In this document: positions 1 to 7,350 of the stretch, one piece after another
How positions within the stretch are numbered: position 1 is the stretch's first letter
Layout of the letters: each line of letters begins with the position of its first letter
Virus record (IMG/VR): IMGVR_UViG_3300030103_000465
Coordinates: 1 to 29,560 of that record
Direction: 5' to 3' (one strand)
Length of the DNA: 29,560 nucleotides
DNA from: a virus
Program-made: the position numbers and the translations under genes
Notes under the pieces: model-generated
What the model was told of the DNA's origin: nothing
The model's input: the letters and a program-made list of their open reading frames with translations, nothing else
The model's database searches: none

Positions 1-1
1 T

Positions 2-796
2 ACATTTGTAGAATATCCAAATGGTTGGTATAGAGTATCAGCAACATTTTCAGGTTTAGCAAGTAGTTCGACTTTTAGAGTATATATTTCCAATTCTAAT
101 AGCGCGGGTTATGCTTCAGGTACAGCTACAGTTGGAGATTTTTATTATGCTTATGGTTGGCAAGTAGAAAACGGAAGCTACCCAACAAGCCTAATACACA
201 CCTCAGGAAGTGCAGTTACAAGATCGCAAGATGCAGCAAACAATGCAGGAAACAGCGACTTATTTAATGATAGTGAGGGAGTGCTTTATACTGAAATAAA
301 GGGATTAGCTGATGATAGTACATTTAGAATGTTATCAATAAGTGATGGTAGTATAAATAATAGGGTTAATTTGCTTTTTTCAAATACATCAAATACAATT
401 AGAGCTGTAGTTAATGTGTCTTTAGCAAGCCAAGCTGATTTAAATAGTACAAATTATGACATAACAGAGTTTCATAAAGTAGCCTTCAAATATAAAGCAA
501 ATGATTTTTCATTATATATAGATGGTAAAGAAGTTGCAACAGATACATCAGGAAATGTTTTTAGTGCTAATACTTTAAGTAAGTTGTCTTTTGTAAGAGG
601 AGATAATAACAATAACTTCTATGGCAACTGTAAAATGGTAGCAGTATTTAAAGAAGCTCTTACTGACTTAGAATTAGAGAAACTAACAGGCTACAACAAC
701 CACGAACTATATATGAATTATTACAATAGATTAAGCTATTTAGGTTTAGTAGAAGAATACAATGTAGAATCCGATATAAACAATTATATATTATGA
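2..796 (+). CDS. LamG-like phage adhesin / tail-fibre protein (5' truncated)
   Basis: The frame is open from the first complete codon to a TGA at 794-796, so the N-terminus lies outside the window. The visible ~264 residues hold a motif typical of phage structural proteins (NGSYPTSLIHTSGSAVTRS), then a concanavalin-A/LamG-like beta-sandwich pattern (EGVLYTEI..., FHKVAFKYKANDFSLYIDGK, FYGNCKMVAVFKEALTDLEL). The next gene has the same C-terminal domain (EGVLYAEI..., VAVSYKSGQFKLYINGS, FYGKVKGLAVYNEALTDAQL), so the two are paralogues. LamG-type domains bind carbohydrate. A role in recognising host surface polysaccharide on the virion is inferred. The stop overlaps the next ATG (ATGA). Confidence 0.75.
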   Translation, partial: TFVEYPNGWYRVSATFSGLASSSTFRVYISNSNSAGYASGTATVGDFYYAYGWQVENGSYPTSLIHTSGSAVTRSQDAANNAGNSDLFNDSEGVLYTEIKGLADDSTFRMLSISDGSINNRVNLLFSNTSNTIRAVVNVSLASQADLNSTNYDITEFHKVAFKYKANDFSLYIDGKEVATDTSGNVFSANTLSKLSFVRGDNNNNFYGNCKMVAVFKEALTDLELEKLTGYNNHELYMNYYNRLSYLGLVEEYNVESDINNYIL

Positions 797-2652
797 TCCC
801 AAGTTTATTACAAATACCAAGTGCTGTAAGCGATTCTAAGCTACATTCAGTTTTACCTAATAATGGTAAAGGCGATTTCCAATTCGAGAGATCAACAGGC
901 GCAACAAGAATCAACAAAGATGGCTTAATAGAAGAAGTAGGATATTTCTCAAGTGAGTTAGTACAAAACGGAAACTTTAGTGAATTAGGTGCAGAACAAA
1001 TAATTAATGGAGGATTTGAGGGTAATGCTAATAATTGGACTTTAGAGGCAGGTGTAACTTATGGAAATAACAATATTGTGTTTGACACCGTATCTAATCA
1101 AAAAGCTATACAAACGCAATCATTTGTTGTTGGCAAAACATATAAGGTTAGTATTGAACTACAAGAATACACAAGTGGAATAATTACTGTAAGAATGGGT
1201 AGTGTACCACAAGTTCTGTCAACAACTATTGGAGTGCAAACTTGGTATATAGTAGCAACAGGCAATCTTGCAAGAATAGAAGGAACTTTTGGTGTAGGAG
1301 TAAAAGCTACATTATCAAACGTATCAGTAAAACAAGTTGATCCTAATGATAGATGGAATTTAGACGCTGATTGGACTTATGGTAATAATAAAGTAACTTT
1401 TGATTACGCATCTTCTACAAGAAAAATATTTCAAGACAATTTATCATTAGATGCCTCGAAAAATTATAGATTAAAATTCACAATACAAGATGTAATAAGT
1501 GGCACACCGAATATATATATAGGTAATAGTAGTGGAAATGAACAATTAGTTGGTTATACAAATTACCCACAAGGCAGTTATAGTTTGATAGTTAGTCCAC
1601 CATCAAATTCTACAACATTGGCTTTTTGGTGTCAAAATGCAGATTTTTCTATCACAAATATATCTTTAGTAGAAGTACAAGGCGATAGAGCAAGATTAAG
1701 TTACGATATAACAAATGGAGTAGTAGAAAAGCAACCACATTTACTTTTAGAGCCGAGTTCTACGAACAAATTAACTACATCTAATGATTTTTCTTCTTAT
1801 TCTAAAAGTGGCACAATAACACTTACATCTAATTATGGAATAAGTCCAACAGGCGAAAAAAACAGCACAAGAGTACAGTTTGGAGGCAGCAACAATTCTC
1901 TTTTTAAATTAAGTGTGCATAGTGGTAACACCGAATCTAATTCTATACACATAAAGGGTGTAAGTGGAGAAACTATAAAATTTGGTAAAGGAACAACTGT
2001 AAACGCAGGTAGTACTTTTACTTTAAATGGAGAATGGCAAAGAATACAACATCAATCTACAACAGGTAATCAGTTCGCTATAAATACTTATTCAAGTGTA
2101 ACAGCAAGGGATATAGAAATATTTGGCGCACAGATAGAGGAGCAATCATTTGCAACTTCGTACATACCCACAGCAGGAACAATAATTTCTCGTGCGAGCG
2201 AAACTTGTAACAATTCTAAACCAAGTGTAAACAGTACAGAGGGTGTTTTATATGCAGAGATAAACATACCTGAAAATATAGATTCTAATGTAAACATAGC
2301 TTTAAGTGATGGAACAAATACTGAATATGTAAAGTTTATATATTTAGCTGCTTTAAGTACCTTTAGAGGAGAAATAAAAGGTAGTGGTAATACAGTAGCT
2401 GTAAATGATACAAGTTTTGTTTTAGGCTCTTATTCAAAGGTTGCAGTATCATATAAATCAGGACAATTTAAGTTATATATTAATGGCTCACAAATAGGTA
2501 GTACTTTAACAGGACATACTCTACCAACAGGATTAGATACAGTTTCTTTTGATAGAGGTGATGCAGCGGCTTTTTTCTATGGAAAAGTAAAAGGTTTAGC
2601 AGTATATAACGAAGCATTAACAGATGCACAATTAATAGAATTAACAAGTTAG
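793..2652 (+). CDS. Carbohydrate-binding / LamG-domain phage structural protein (tail fibre or adhesin)
   Basis: This is a 619-residue protein with no enzymatic motif that I can see. The N-terminus (LHSVLPNNGKGDFQFERSTG, ATRIN, GLIEEVG) is the start typical of Bacteroidota-phage adhesins. Two similar beta-sandwich repeats follow: NNWTLEAGVTYGNNNIVFD near residue 80 and RWNLDADWTYGNNKVTFD near residue 188. They look like CBM4/9-type modules, and each ends near an 'NVSVKQV' or 'NISLVEV' segment. The motif SYIPTAGTIISRAS near residue 456 leads into a C-terminal LamG-like domain homologous to that of the preceding gene. Likely a virion protein that contacts host glycans, which is inference from fold. 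It starts at an ATG overlapping the upstream stop. Confidence 0.75.
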   Translation: MIPSLLQIPSAVSDSKLHSVLPNNGKGDFQFERSTGATRINKDGLIEEVGYFSSELVQNGNFSELGAEQIINGGFEGNANNWTLEAGVTYGNNNIVFDTVSNQKAIQTQSFVVGKTYKVSIELQEYTSGIITVRMGSVPQVLSTTIGVQTWYIVATGNLARIEGTFGVGVKATLSNVSVKQVDPNDRWNLDADWTYGNNKVTFDYASSTRKIFQDNLSLDASKNYRLKFTIQDVISGTPNIYIGNSSGNEQLVGYTNYPQGSYSLIVSPPSNSTTLAFWCQNADFSITNISLVEVQGDRARLSYDITNGVVEKQPHLLLEPSSTNKLTTSNDFSSYSKSGTITLTSNYGISPTGEKNSTRVQFGGSNNSLFKLSVHSGNTESNSIHIKGVSGETIKFGKGTTVNAGSTFTLNGEWQRIQHQSTTGNQFAINTYSSVTARDIEIFGAQIEEQSFATSYIPTAGTIISRASETCNNSKPSVNSTEGVLYAEINIPENIDSNVNIALSDGTNTEYVKFIYLAALSTFRGEIKGSGNTVAVNDTSFVLGSYSKVAVSYKSGQFKLYINGSQIGSTLTGHTLPTGLDTVSFDRGDAAAFFYGKVKGLAVYNEALTDAQLIELTS

Positions 2653-2654
2653 AT

Positions 2655-2831
2655 ATGAAATATAATTTTAAAAACAGAGATGAAATGGTTGCTATGTATA
2701 ATAGCATAAAAACACCACATTCACACGGAATAGTTTTAGATGGTAATTCTTTAATTATTGAGTGGGATGGCAAAGAGCCAGAAGCGTGGAAAGAATACAA
2801 AACAAAAAAGAAAAATGATAAAAGTAAGTAA
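2655..2831 (+). CDS. Small hypothetical protein (58 aa)
   Basis: ATG lies 2 nt after the adhesin stop, and the frame ends at TAA 2829-2831. The protein begins MKYNFKNRDEMVAMYNS, has a central HSHGIVLDGNSLIIEWDG segment, and ends in a lysine-rich tail (EYKTKKKNDKSK). It looks like a compact alpha/beta protein. I do not recognise a named family. Placement between adhesins and the lysis cassette, with a 17-nt overlap into the next gene, supports a real late gene. Confidence 0.6.
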   Translation: MKYNFKNRDEMVAMYNSIKTPHSHGIVLDGNSLIIEWDGKEPEAWKEYKTKKKNDKSK

Positions 2832-3177
2832 ATACGAGTTCAATTCAGAAGAACAAGCACTAAGCAAAATAAACGCTTTACCAAGTGTAAAAGATGAAGA
2901 TGGTAACGATGTACCCTCTCACAGCCACACCGTTGTAAAGTTAGGTTTTATAACTTTAGAGCAAGGCGAATATGATGAGAACGGAGAAGAAACTAAAGCA
3001 CCTGTACTATCAGACAAGTATCACGTTGATGTATTATGGAAAGACATCGAGGAAGTTGATGAGGAGGGTAATGTGAGTATAGATCATCCCTATGGTTGGA
3101 AGTCTTACGCTATTGATTTAGATAGTGAGGGAATACACGGTTTTATGGGAGTTACATATTTAGAAAACAAATTATAA
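2815..3177 (+). CDS. Hypothetical phage protein (120 aa)
   Basis: The chosen start is ATG 2815 (MIKVSKYEFNSEEQALSKIN). An upstream in-frame TTG at 2758 would add a lysine-rich stretch that merely shadows the preceding gene. The protein is acidic, with an N-terminal 'EEQALSKINALPSVKDEDGN' segment, a central HTVVKLGFITLEQGEYDENG segment and a C-terminal part rich in aromatics (HPYGWKSYAIDLDSEGIHGF). There is no signal peptide or TM segment. It resembles conserved proteins of unknown function encoded beside lysis genes in flavobacterial phages (recalled, not searched). It ends in TAATG with the next gene. Confidence 0.7.
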   Translation: MIKVSKYEFNSEEQALSKINALPSVKDEDGNDVPSHSHTVVKLGFITLEQGEYDENGEETKAPVLSDKYHVDVLWKDIEEVDEEGNVSIDHPYGWKSYAIDLDSEGIHGFMGVTYLENKL

Positions 3178-3488
3178 TGGCAAAGATAACTGAAGATACA
3201 AACGTAACACTAGATCTAAAAACAATAGGTATTATAATAGGTGGAGTTGTAGCTATTGCGACTACTTATTTTACTTTATCAAGTAGTGTAGCTGCAAACA
3301 CAGAAGATATACAAACTATTAATGAAAATACTGTAAACCCTATTGAGTGGAATTATAAAGATAAATTAGTACGAAGCTCCATAGAGAAAATAGAATCTGA
3401 TGTAATGACAGTCAAAGAAGATGTTAACGAAATAAAAGAATCTCTACAAAAAATAGATGAGAGATTATATGAAATTAAAAAAAATTAA
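3177..3488 (+). CDS. Small membrane protein with TM segment and coiled coil (holin- or spanin-like?)
   Basis: A 103-residue protein. One strong hydrophobic segment spans about residues 16-35 (TIGIIIGGVVAIATTYFTLS). A charged heptad-rich region follows, about residues 45-103 (SSIEKIESDVMTVKEDVNEI then KESLQKIDERLYEIKKN), and should form a coiled coil. One TM plus a coiled coil at the start of the lysis cassette fits a holin-associated or i-spanin-like role. No family assignment is certain, and a true 3TM holin candidate exists at 5876-6328. Start ATG overlaps the preceding stop by one base (TAATG). Confidence 0.6.
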   Translation: MAKITEDTNVTLDLKTIGIIIGGVVAIATTYFTLSSSVAANTEDIQTINENTVNPIEWNYKDKLVRSSIEKIESDVMTVKEDVNEIKESLQKIDERLYEIKKN

Positions 3489-3812
3489 ATGAAATGGATT
3501 GTAACGGTAATTGCCCTTTTTGTATCGGTTGTTAGTTCTGCTCAAATTGAGATTGTTCAATATAGTGCAGAGTTTGTAAAGTCAAACGAAATTTCTTTAG
3601 AGAGTTTTAGATATGATACTAAAACATTGTATATGTCTAAAGCACAAGACAAATTTACAGAATTAAATATAGAGTACATACCTACTGTTATATTGTTTTA
3701 TAATGGTGAAGAAGTCTATAGGGTTGAGTCAGGTATTAGCTTAAAGCTACCAGAAGATACTATAGAACAGATAGAAGAAAAGATTGATGAAATAATGGAA
3801 AGTAAGTTTTGA
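3489..3812 (+). CDS. Secreted thioredoxin-fold-like protein without cysteines
   Basis: A 107-residue protein with a clear Sec signal peptide (MKWIVTVIALFVSVVSSAQ, cleavage near Ala18-Gln19). The mature part begins IEIVQYSAEF, like the first core strand and 'FxA' turn of thioredoxins. It ends with the thioredoxin cis-proline strand pattern YIPTVILFYNGEEVYRVESG and a C-terminal helix (EDTIEQIEEKIDEIM). The CXXC redox motif is absent and there is no cysteine in the whole protein, so it cannot be a thiol oxidoreductase. It probably acts in the periplasm as a binding or structural module in the lysis cassette. The fold call is from pattern only. ATG is directly after the previous stop and TGATG joins it to the next gene. 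Confidence 0.6.
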   Translation: MKWIVTVIALFVSVVSSAQIEIVQYSAEFVKSNEISLESFRYDTKTLYMSKAQDKFTELNIEYIPTVILFYNGEEVYRVESGISLKLPEDTIEQIEEKIDEIMESKF

Positions 3813-4174
3813 TGAAATACGTTCTTTTGTTGTTTGTGAGTTTATCGTATAGTCAAATAGCTGAGGACAAAGTATTACATTTTGTAGCAGGGGGTATGAG
3901 TGGTAGTACAGGGTATTTAATAGGAGATTATTATTTAGACAAACCACAACTTACAGGAATAAGTTTAGCTATTGCTAGTGGTGTTTTAAAAGAAACATAC
4001 GACTATTCTAGAGGAGGTAAGTTTGACAATAAAGATTTATTAGCTACTACAATAGGTGGTATAGTTGTTGTAAAAATAATTAGTTTAACAAAAAAAAGTA
4101 AGAATGAAAAAATTAATGACAATCTTGTTCGCAATATGCGTAAGTTGGAACGTCAACGCAAACGAAAAAGATAA
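3812..4174 (+). CDS. DUF2279/YfiM-like membrane-associated protein
   Basis: Starts at ATG 3812 in a TGATG overlap; an in-frame TTG at 3809 adds only one residue. The 120-residue product has a short N-terminal hydrophobic signal (MKYVLLLFVSLSYSQ) and then DKVLHFVAGGMSGSTGYLIG. The D-K-x-x-H-F pattern followed by a glycine-rich hydrophobic helix is characteristic of DUF2279/YfiM-like proteins. A second helix (LTGISLAIASGVLKETYD), a 'GGKFDNKDLLATTIGG' motif and a very basic C-terminus follow. The last 71 nt overlap the signal-peptide region of the next gene in another frame. An envelope location is likely; the function is unknown. Confidence 0.6.
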   Translation: MKYVLLLFVSLSYSQIAEDKVLHFVAGGMSGSTGYLIGDYYLDKPQLTGISLAIASGVLKETYDYSRGGKFDNKDLLATTIGGIVVVKIISLTKKSKNEKINDNLVRNMRKLERQRKRKR

Positions 4175-5285
4175 TATATTTCAAAAGATATATAAAGAGT
4201 TATTTAAGTATAGTACAATTTATGTTGCAGGTGATATAAAAAACCCTAAAGAAAACCCTAAAGATTATTTTGTAAGAACAAACCCAAGTGGTAATTTATA
4301 TGAGCCACCTGTAGTTGTTGACGGTACAGATTATTACGACTTTGATTATCGTTATGGTTTTGGTATTCGTAAGTTAGCACGATTTGATTACGAAATCAAA
4401 GGCAAACACTACTATGACGGCACAGAAAACAATATTGGACTATCAGCACCTAATTCTCCTGTAAGTGGCTTAGAATACACATTTCACTACGAAAAAGAAA
4501 GAGCAAGAGACGAAGTGTTTATAAACCACAGATACTTTATAAAACATAGTGGTAAGTATCATATGGTAAAACTAGAAAGTAGAGAGCAAGGTAAAATAGA
4601 TTTTAATTATCAATCAGCAGAGGTAAGAGCTAAACTACCAATAGGTAAAAAGTTCTCAATAAGTGCAGGTGCTATCTATCGTACACATCAGCGTCCTTAT
4701 GGGTATAATCCAATTGAAATATGGCTAAACGAAATAGATGATAATGGTTATCCTGTGAATTATTGGTATCAATTAGGTTATCAATATGGTTTCACAGATC
4801 AGTGGGTTACAATAGATATTGACGGAGAACAAGTTTATGATTACTATTGGTATAATCCACAAGGTGATGTAGTTGCTTACACAGATTTACAATTTAGGGA
4901 TACTGTATTTGAATCTTTAATAAACAGATACAATAACGAAGTATGGGATGAGTTAGATGCGTTTGGTGTAGTATCTCCTATTCTCGGTTTTGATTTCTAT
5001 CATTTCAAGCGAAACTTTTGGCTACACGCATACGCTTCATACTTACTTCCGTATCACAAATACGTTAAAGGAGATGTAGATTTTAGTTACCTCAACAGAA
5101 ATAATTGGGGATTAGGTGGACTTAGACAAGACTCAGAACACGAGCAATGGGAGGATTATCAGGCAGGTATCAGCTTTGGATGGAAACTATCCAAAAGTGT
5201 TGGTGTGTTTGTAGAGGGTGAATATACTAAGTTCTGGGACTCACAAATATATAATTCAAGTGTAGGTTTAAACTTTAGATTATGA
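4104..5285 (+). CDS. Phage-encoded outer-membrane beta-barrel protein
   Basis: A 393-residue protein starting MKKLMTILFAICVSWNVNAN, a Sec signal peptide with an 'NAN' cleavage site. The mature protein is rich in aromatic and alternating polar/hydrophobic strands (e.g. RYGFGIRKLARFDYEIKG, FGWKLSKSVGVFVEGEYTKF) and ends ...SSVGLNFRL. The last strand resembles an outer-membrane assembly signal, although the terminal residue is Leu rather than Phe. No enzyme motif is visible. It lies between the YfiM-like gene and the endolysin. Plausible roles are outer-membrane destabilisation at lysis or changing the infected cell's surface; both are inference. The start overlaps the upstream gene by 71 nt but is set by the signal peptide. 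Confidence 0.7.
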   Translation: MKKLMTILFAICVSWNVNANEKDNIFQKIYKELFKYSTIYVAGDIKNPKENPKDYFVRTNPSGNLYEPPVVVDGTDYYDFDYRYGFGIRKLARFDYEIKGKHYYDGTENNIGLSAPNSPVSGLEYTFHYEKERARDEVFINHRYFIKHSGKYHMVKLESREQGKIDFNYQSAEVRAKLPIGKKFSISAGAIYRTHQRPYGYNPIEIWLNEIDDNGYPVNYWYQLGYQYGFTDQWVTIDIDGEQVYDYYWYNPQGDVVAYTDLQFRDTVFESLINRYNNEVWDELDAFGVVSPILGFDFYHFKRNFWLHAYASYLLPYHKYVKGDVDFSYLNRNNWGLGGLRQDSEHEQWEDYQAGISFGWKLSKSVGVFVEGEYTKFWDSQIYNSSVGLNFRL

Positions 5286-5740
5286 GAATAAGCAAACATA
5301 TATCCTATAAAGAAGCAGTACATAGTGCTACAGCAAAGCGTAGAGGCATAGAGAACGTTCCTAACGACAGTCAATTAGATAATATGTACAAAGTAGCCGA
5401 TTTTATATTTGAGCCTCTTAGAATGTATGTAGGGGGTGCTATAAAGATTACATCATTTTTTAGAAGTGAAGAATTAAATACTGCAATAGGTGGCTCTACA
5501 AAATCACAACATTGTAAAGGACAAGCGATAGATATAGATGATGTGTTTGGGCATAAAACAAATTTTGAGATGTTTCAATACATAAGAGAGAATTTAGACT
5601 TCGATCAGTTAATATACGAGTTTGGTACAAATGACAATCCTGATTGGGTGCATTGTTCTTATGTATCAAAAAAAGAAAATCGTAACAGAGTTCTAAGAGC
5701 TATAAGAGAAAACGGAAGAACAAGATACGAAATATACTAA
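5282..5740 (+). CDS. Endolysin, M15-family zinc peptidase
   Basis: A 152-residue protein of the peptidase M15 / D-Ala-D-Ala carboxypeptidase-like type. Zinc and catalytic motifs are visible in order: ITSFFRSEELNTAIGGS (residues 56-72), SQHCKGQAIDID with metal-ligand His77 and Asp84, and a C-terminal WVHCSY with His124. This family cleaves peptide crosslinks in peptidoglycan and is a common phage endolysin. There is no signal peptide, so export would depend on the holin encoded 135 nt downstream. ATG overlaps the preceding stop (ATGA context), indicating translational coupling. Confidence 0.9.
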   Translation: MRISKHISYKEAVHSATAKRRGIENVPNDSQLDNMYKVADFIFEPLRMYVGGAIKITSFFRSEELNTAIGGSTKSQHCKGQAIDIDDVFGHKTNFEMFQYIRENLDFDQLIYEFGTNDNPDWVHCSYVSKKENRNRVLRAIRENGRTRYEIY

Positions 5741-5883
5741 TGGACTTTTCAATAATACTTTTATTACCAAACGGAATCAACTTAGGGTTTAACTATTTCC
5801 CTATGACAGAAGAATACGAGTATGAAGAACTAAACATTTATTTATTAATCGTTCAACTTAAATGGAGATTTTATTATGAGTAA
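5740..5883 (+). CDS. Small hypothetical protein in lysis cassette (47 aa)
   Basis: ATG at 5740 overlaps the endolysin stop (TAATG), and TAA at 5881-5883 overlaps the holin start by 8 nt. The product (MDFSIILLLPNGINLGFNYF ... LNIYLLIVQLKWRFYYE) is hydrophobic at both ends with an acidic centre (EEYEYEEL). The overlaps on both sides make it a likely real gene translated between endolysin and holin. I do not recognise a family. A lysis accessory role is only suggested by position. Confidence 0.6.
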   Translation: MDFSIILLLPNGINLGFNYFPMTEEYEYEELNIYLLIVQLKWRFYYE

Positions 5884-6328
5884 GAAATTTAAAGACACAA
5901 AAGTAGGACAAGTATTACTTGGTGCTGCAAGTATGTTAAACCCTACGCTAGGAAGCGTTTTAAAGGGTGTTACAAGCCCACAGGAAGCGATTGCAGAGAT
6001 AACTAAGGCTGATGCACCACAAGAGGATAAAATCAAGTTACAACAACTAATATACGATCAACAAAATAAAGAGATACAAGCTATAACTTCACGATGGAAA
6101 GCAGATAGTATGTCTGATTCTTGGTTAAGTAAAAACGTACGTCCTTTAGTTTTAGTGTGGTGTATATGTATATTTTCTTTAGCAGGTATCTTAGATAGTA
6201 TAGAAAGCGTACCTTTTCACATAAATGATACTTGGAATGACACTTTTGAGAAAGTTATGATGGCTGTAGTGTTAGCTTACTTTGGTGGGAGAACTACAGA
6301 AAAAGCTACAAGTTTATTTAAAAAATAG
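5876..6328 (+). CDS. Holin, 3TM / GTA_holin-like
   Basis: A 150-residue protein. The central region has AITSRWKADSMSDSWLSKNV, then RPLVLVWCICIFSLAGIL (TM, about residues 88-106). A second hydrophobic stretch, EKVMMAVVLAYFGGRTTEKA, lies near residues 125-144. The 'RW..D...DSWLSKNVRPLVL' signature is that of the three-TM holin family first described for gene-transfer-agent release (GTA_holin_3TM). The N-terminal residues 14-45 are Gly/Ala-rich (LLGAASMLNPTLGSVLKGV). It would form inner-membrane lesions that let the M15 endolysin reach the wall. It is the last gene of the rightward lysis module, before a regulatory gap. Confidence 0.8.
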   Translation: MSKKFKDTKVGQVLLGAASMLNPTLGSVLKGVTSPQEAIAEITKADAPQEDKIKLQQLIYDQQNKEIQAITSRWKADSMSDSWLSKNVRPLVLVWCICIFSLAGILDSIESVPFHINDTWNDTFEKVMMAVVLAYFGGRTTEKATSLFKK

Positions 6329-6340
6329 TTCCCCCTTATA

Positions 6341-6388
6341 TATAACGTACCTGATATAACGTATCTAGTTGTTTAAGGTATATAACGT
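6341..6388 (-). promoter_or_regulatory. Three inverted copies of the ACGTTATA late-promoter core
   Basis: TATAACGT, the reverse complement of ACGTTATA, occurs at 6341-6348, 6355-6362 and 6381-6388 inside the 108-nt gap between the holin and ninG. Each copy sits in a longer match ('ATATAACGTA'). Unlike the five + strand late promoters, none has the A-rich block 12 nt upstream on its own strand. No minus-strand gene starts to the left. They may be binding sites, weak antisense promoters or a late/early boundary element. The rest of the gap is AT-rich with a T-run at 6416-6423 before ninG and no convincing host promoter. Confidence 0.5.
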
Positions 6389-6436
6389 ATGTATATATAT
6401 AGGCGAAGTTATATATTTTTTTTGTAACTTTCAAGT

Positions 6437-6847
6437 ATGCCTAAAAAAACTTCACGAAAAAATTTAATAAAACGTCTTGACAAGATATTTAGCGAATACA
6501 TAAGGCTAAAACACGCAGACAAAAATGGCATAGTAAAATGCTATACTTGTGGTAAGAAAAAGTATTGGGAAAAAGATGGAATGCAAAACGGACACTTTAT
6601 TTCCAGACGTAGTAGAATACTGAGATGGAGGGAAGATAATTGCCGTCCTCAATGCTATTCTTGTAATGTTATGAGGTATGGTGAGAGCTATATATTTGGT
6701 GTGAAACTTAACGCAGAATACGGCTATAACATAGCAGATGAACTACTTATAGAAAGCAAAAAAATCATAAAACAATCAGATGAAGATTTGTTAGATTTAA
6801 TAAATTCTTATCAAGAAAAAGTAGAAACTCTAAAAAAAACTTATTAA
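6437..6847 (+). CDS. ninG: NinG-family recombination protein
   Basis: A 136-residue protein matching the NinG/Rap family. Paired metal-binding cysteines CYTCGK (Cys35, Cys38) are followed by QNGHFISRRSR (His53), RWREDNCRPQCYSCN (Cys69, Cys73, Cys76) and a conserved 'YG' turn. The family (lambda NinG/Rap) has an HNH-like zinc-stabilised fold and acts in phage recombination as a structure-specific nuclease. A helical, lysine-rich C-terminus follows (about residues 100-136). It is the first gene of the early/replication module, directly after a 108-nt regulatory gap, so its promoter should lie there. Confidence 0.85.
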   Translation: MPKKTSRKNLIKRLDKIFSEYIRLKHADKNGIVKCYTCGKKKYWEKDGMQNGHFISRRSRILRWREDNCRPQCYSCNVMRYGESYIFGVKLNAEYGYNIADELLIESKKIIKQSDEDLLDLINSYQEKVETLKKTY

Positions 6848-6897
6848 CAATAGTTTACTTTCCAAAAATAATTTATAACTTTAAGAAAATTTAAATT

Positions 6898-7026
6898 ATG
6901 GAAAGTCCAAAAGATCAGCTCATAGAACTATACTACCAAAGAGTACAAGCTATGACTGAAAAAATTAATCAATTACAAAATCAATTAAATTATGAAAAAG
7001 GGAAAAATTACCCACATCAGTCCTAG
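6898..7026 (+). CDS. Small coiled-coil protein (42 aa)
   Basis: ATG at 6898 follows a 50-nt AT-rich gap and the frame ends with TAG at 7024-7026, overlapping the next gene by 35 nt. The product starts MESPKDQLIELYYQRVQAMT and continues EKINQLQNQLNYEKGK, a regular amphipathic helix with heptad spacing. No family recognised. The gap upstream and typical early-gene context support translation, but the overlap and short length leave doubt. Confidence 0.5.
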   Translation: MESPKDQLIELYYQRVQAMTEKINQLQNQLNYEKGKNYPHQS

Positions 7027-7348
7027 AGGCGAATACACAAACGCATCTGGGACTTTTAACAAATACCAAGTCAGATTTGACGATGGTAACGAGTATCAAT
7101 TTCTTGCAAAAGGTGAATTTAAAAAACCTGTCGGAGAAATAATAGATTACGAAGTAACAAACGCAGAATATAAAACAGCTAAACTTGTTTACATTCCAAA
7201 AGCTAGTGTTTCACCTAATAAAGATCAATTAATTATTAGGCAATCAATGGTTAAAGCAGCTTGTGATTTTCACGCTAATCGTCCTCAATCAGATGTACAT
7301 ACTGTACTTGCAGACGCACAATTACTTATAAACTTTGTAAATAAATAG
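6992..7348 (+). CDS. Putative OB-fold DNA-binding/replication protein (118 aa)
   Basis: The N-terminal ~65 residues have an OB-fold-like pattern: MKKGKITHISPRGEYTNASG, YQVRFDDGNEYQFLAKGE, GEIIDYEVTN, YKTAKLVY. A C-terminal helical region begins DQLIIRQSMVKAACDFHANR and ends DAQLLINFVNK. This beta-strand-then-helix layout is common in small ssDNA-binding proteins of flavobacterial phages. It lies two genes before a DUF3127/SSB-like gene, so the phage may carry two related DNA-binding proteins. The functional assignment is inference from pattern and neighbourhood. Confidence 0.5.
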   Translation: MKKGKITHISPRGEYTNASGTFNKYQVRFDDGNEYQFLAKGEFKKPVGEIIDYEVTNAEYKTAKLVYIPKASVSPNKDQLIIRQSMVKAACDFHANRPQSDVHTVLADAQLLINFVNK

Positions 7349-7350
7349 TT

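Noticed and set aside
2758-2814. N-terminal extension of the 2815 gene from an upstream TTG
   Set aside because: The added 19 residues are a Lys-rich shadow of the gene at 2655-2831. ATG 2815 gives the expected small overlap.
6341-6388. CRISPR-like repeat array
   Set aside because: Only three 8-10 nt units with unequal spacing (14 and 26 nt) and no spacers or cas genes; it matches the late promoter core in inverse orientation.
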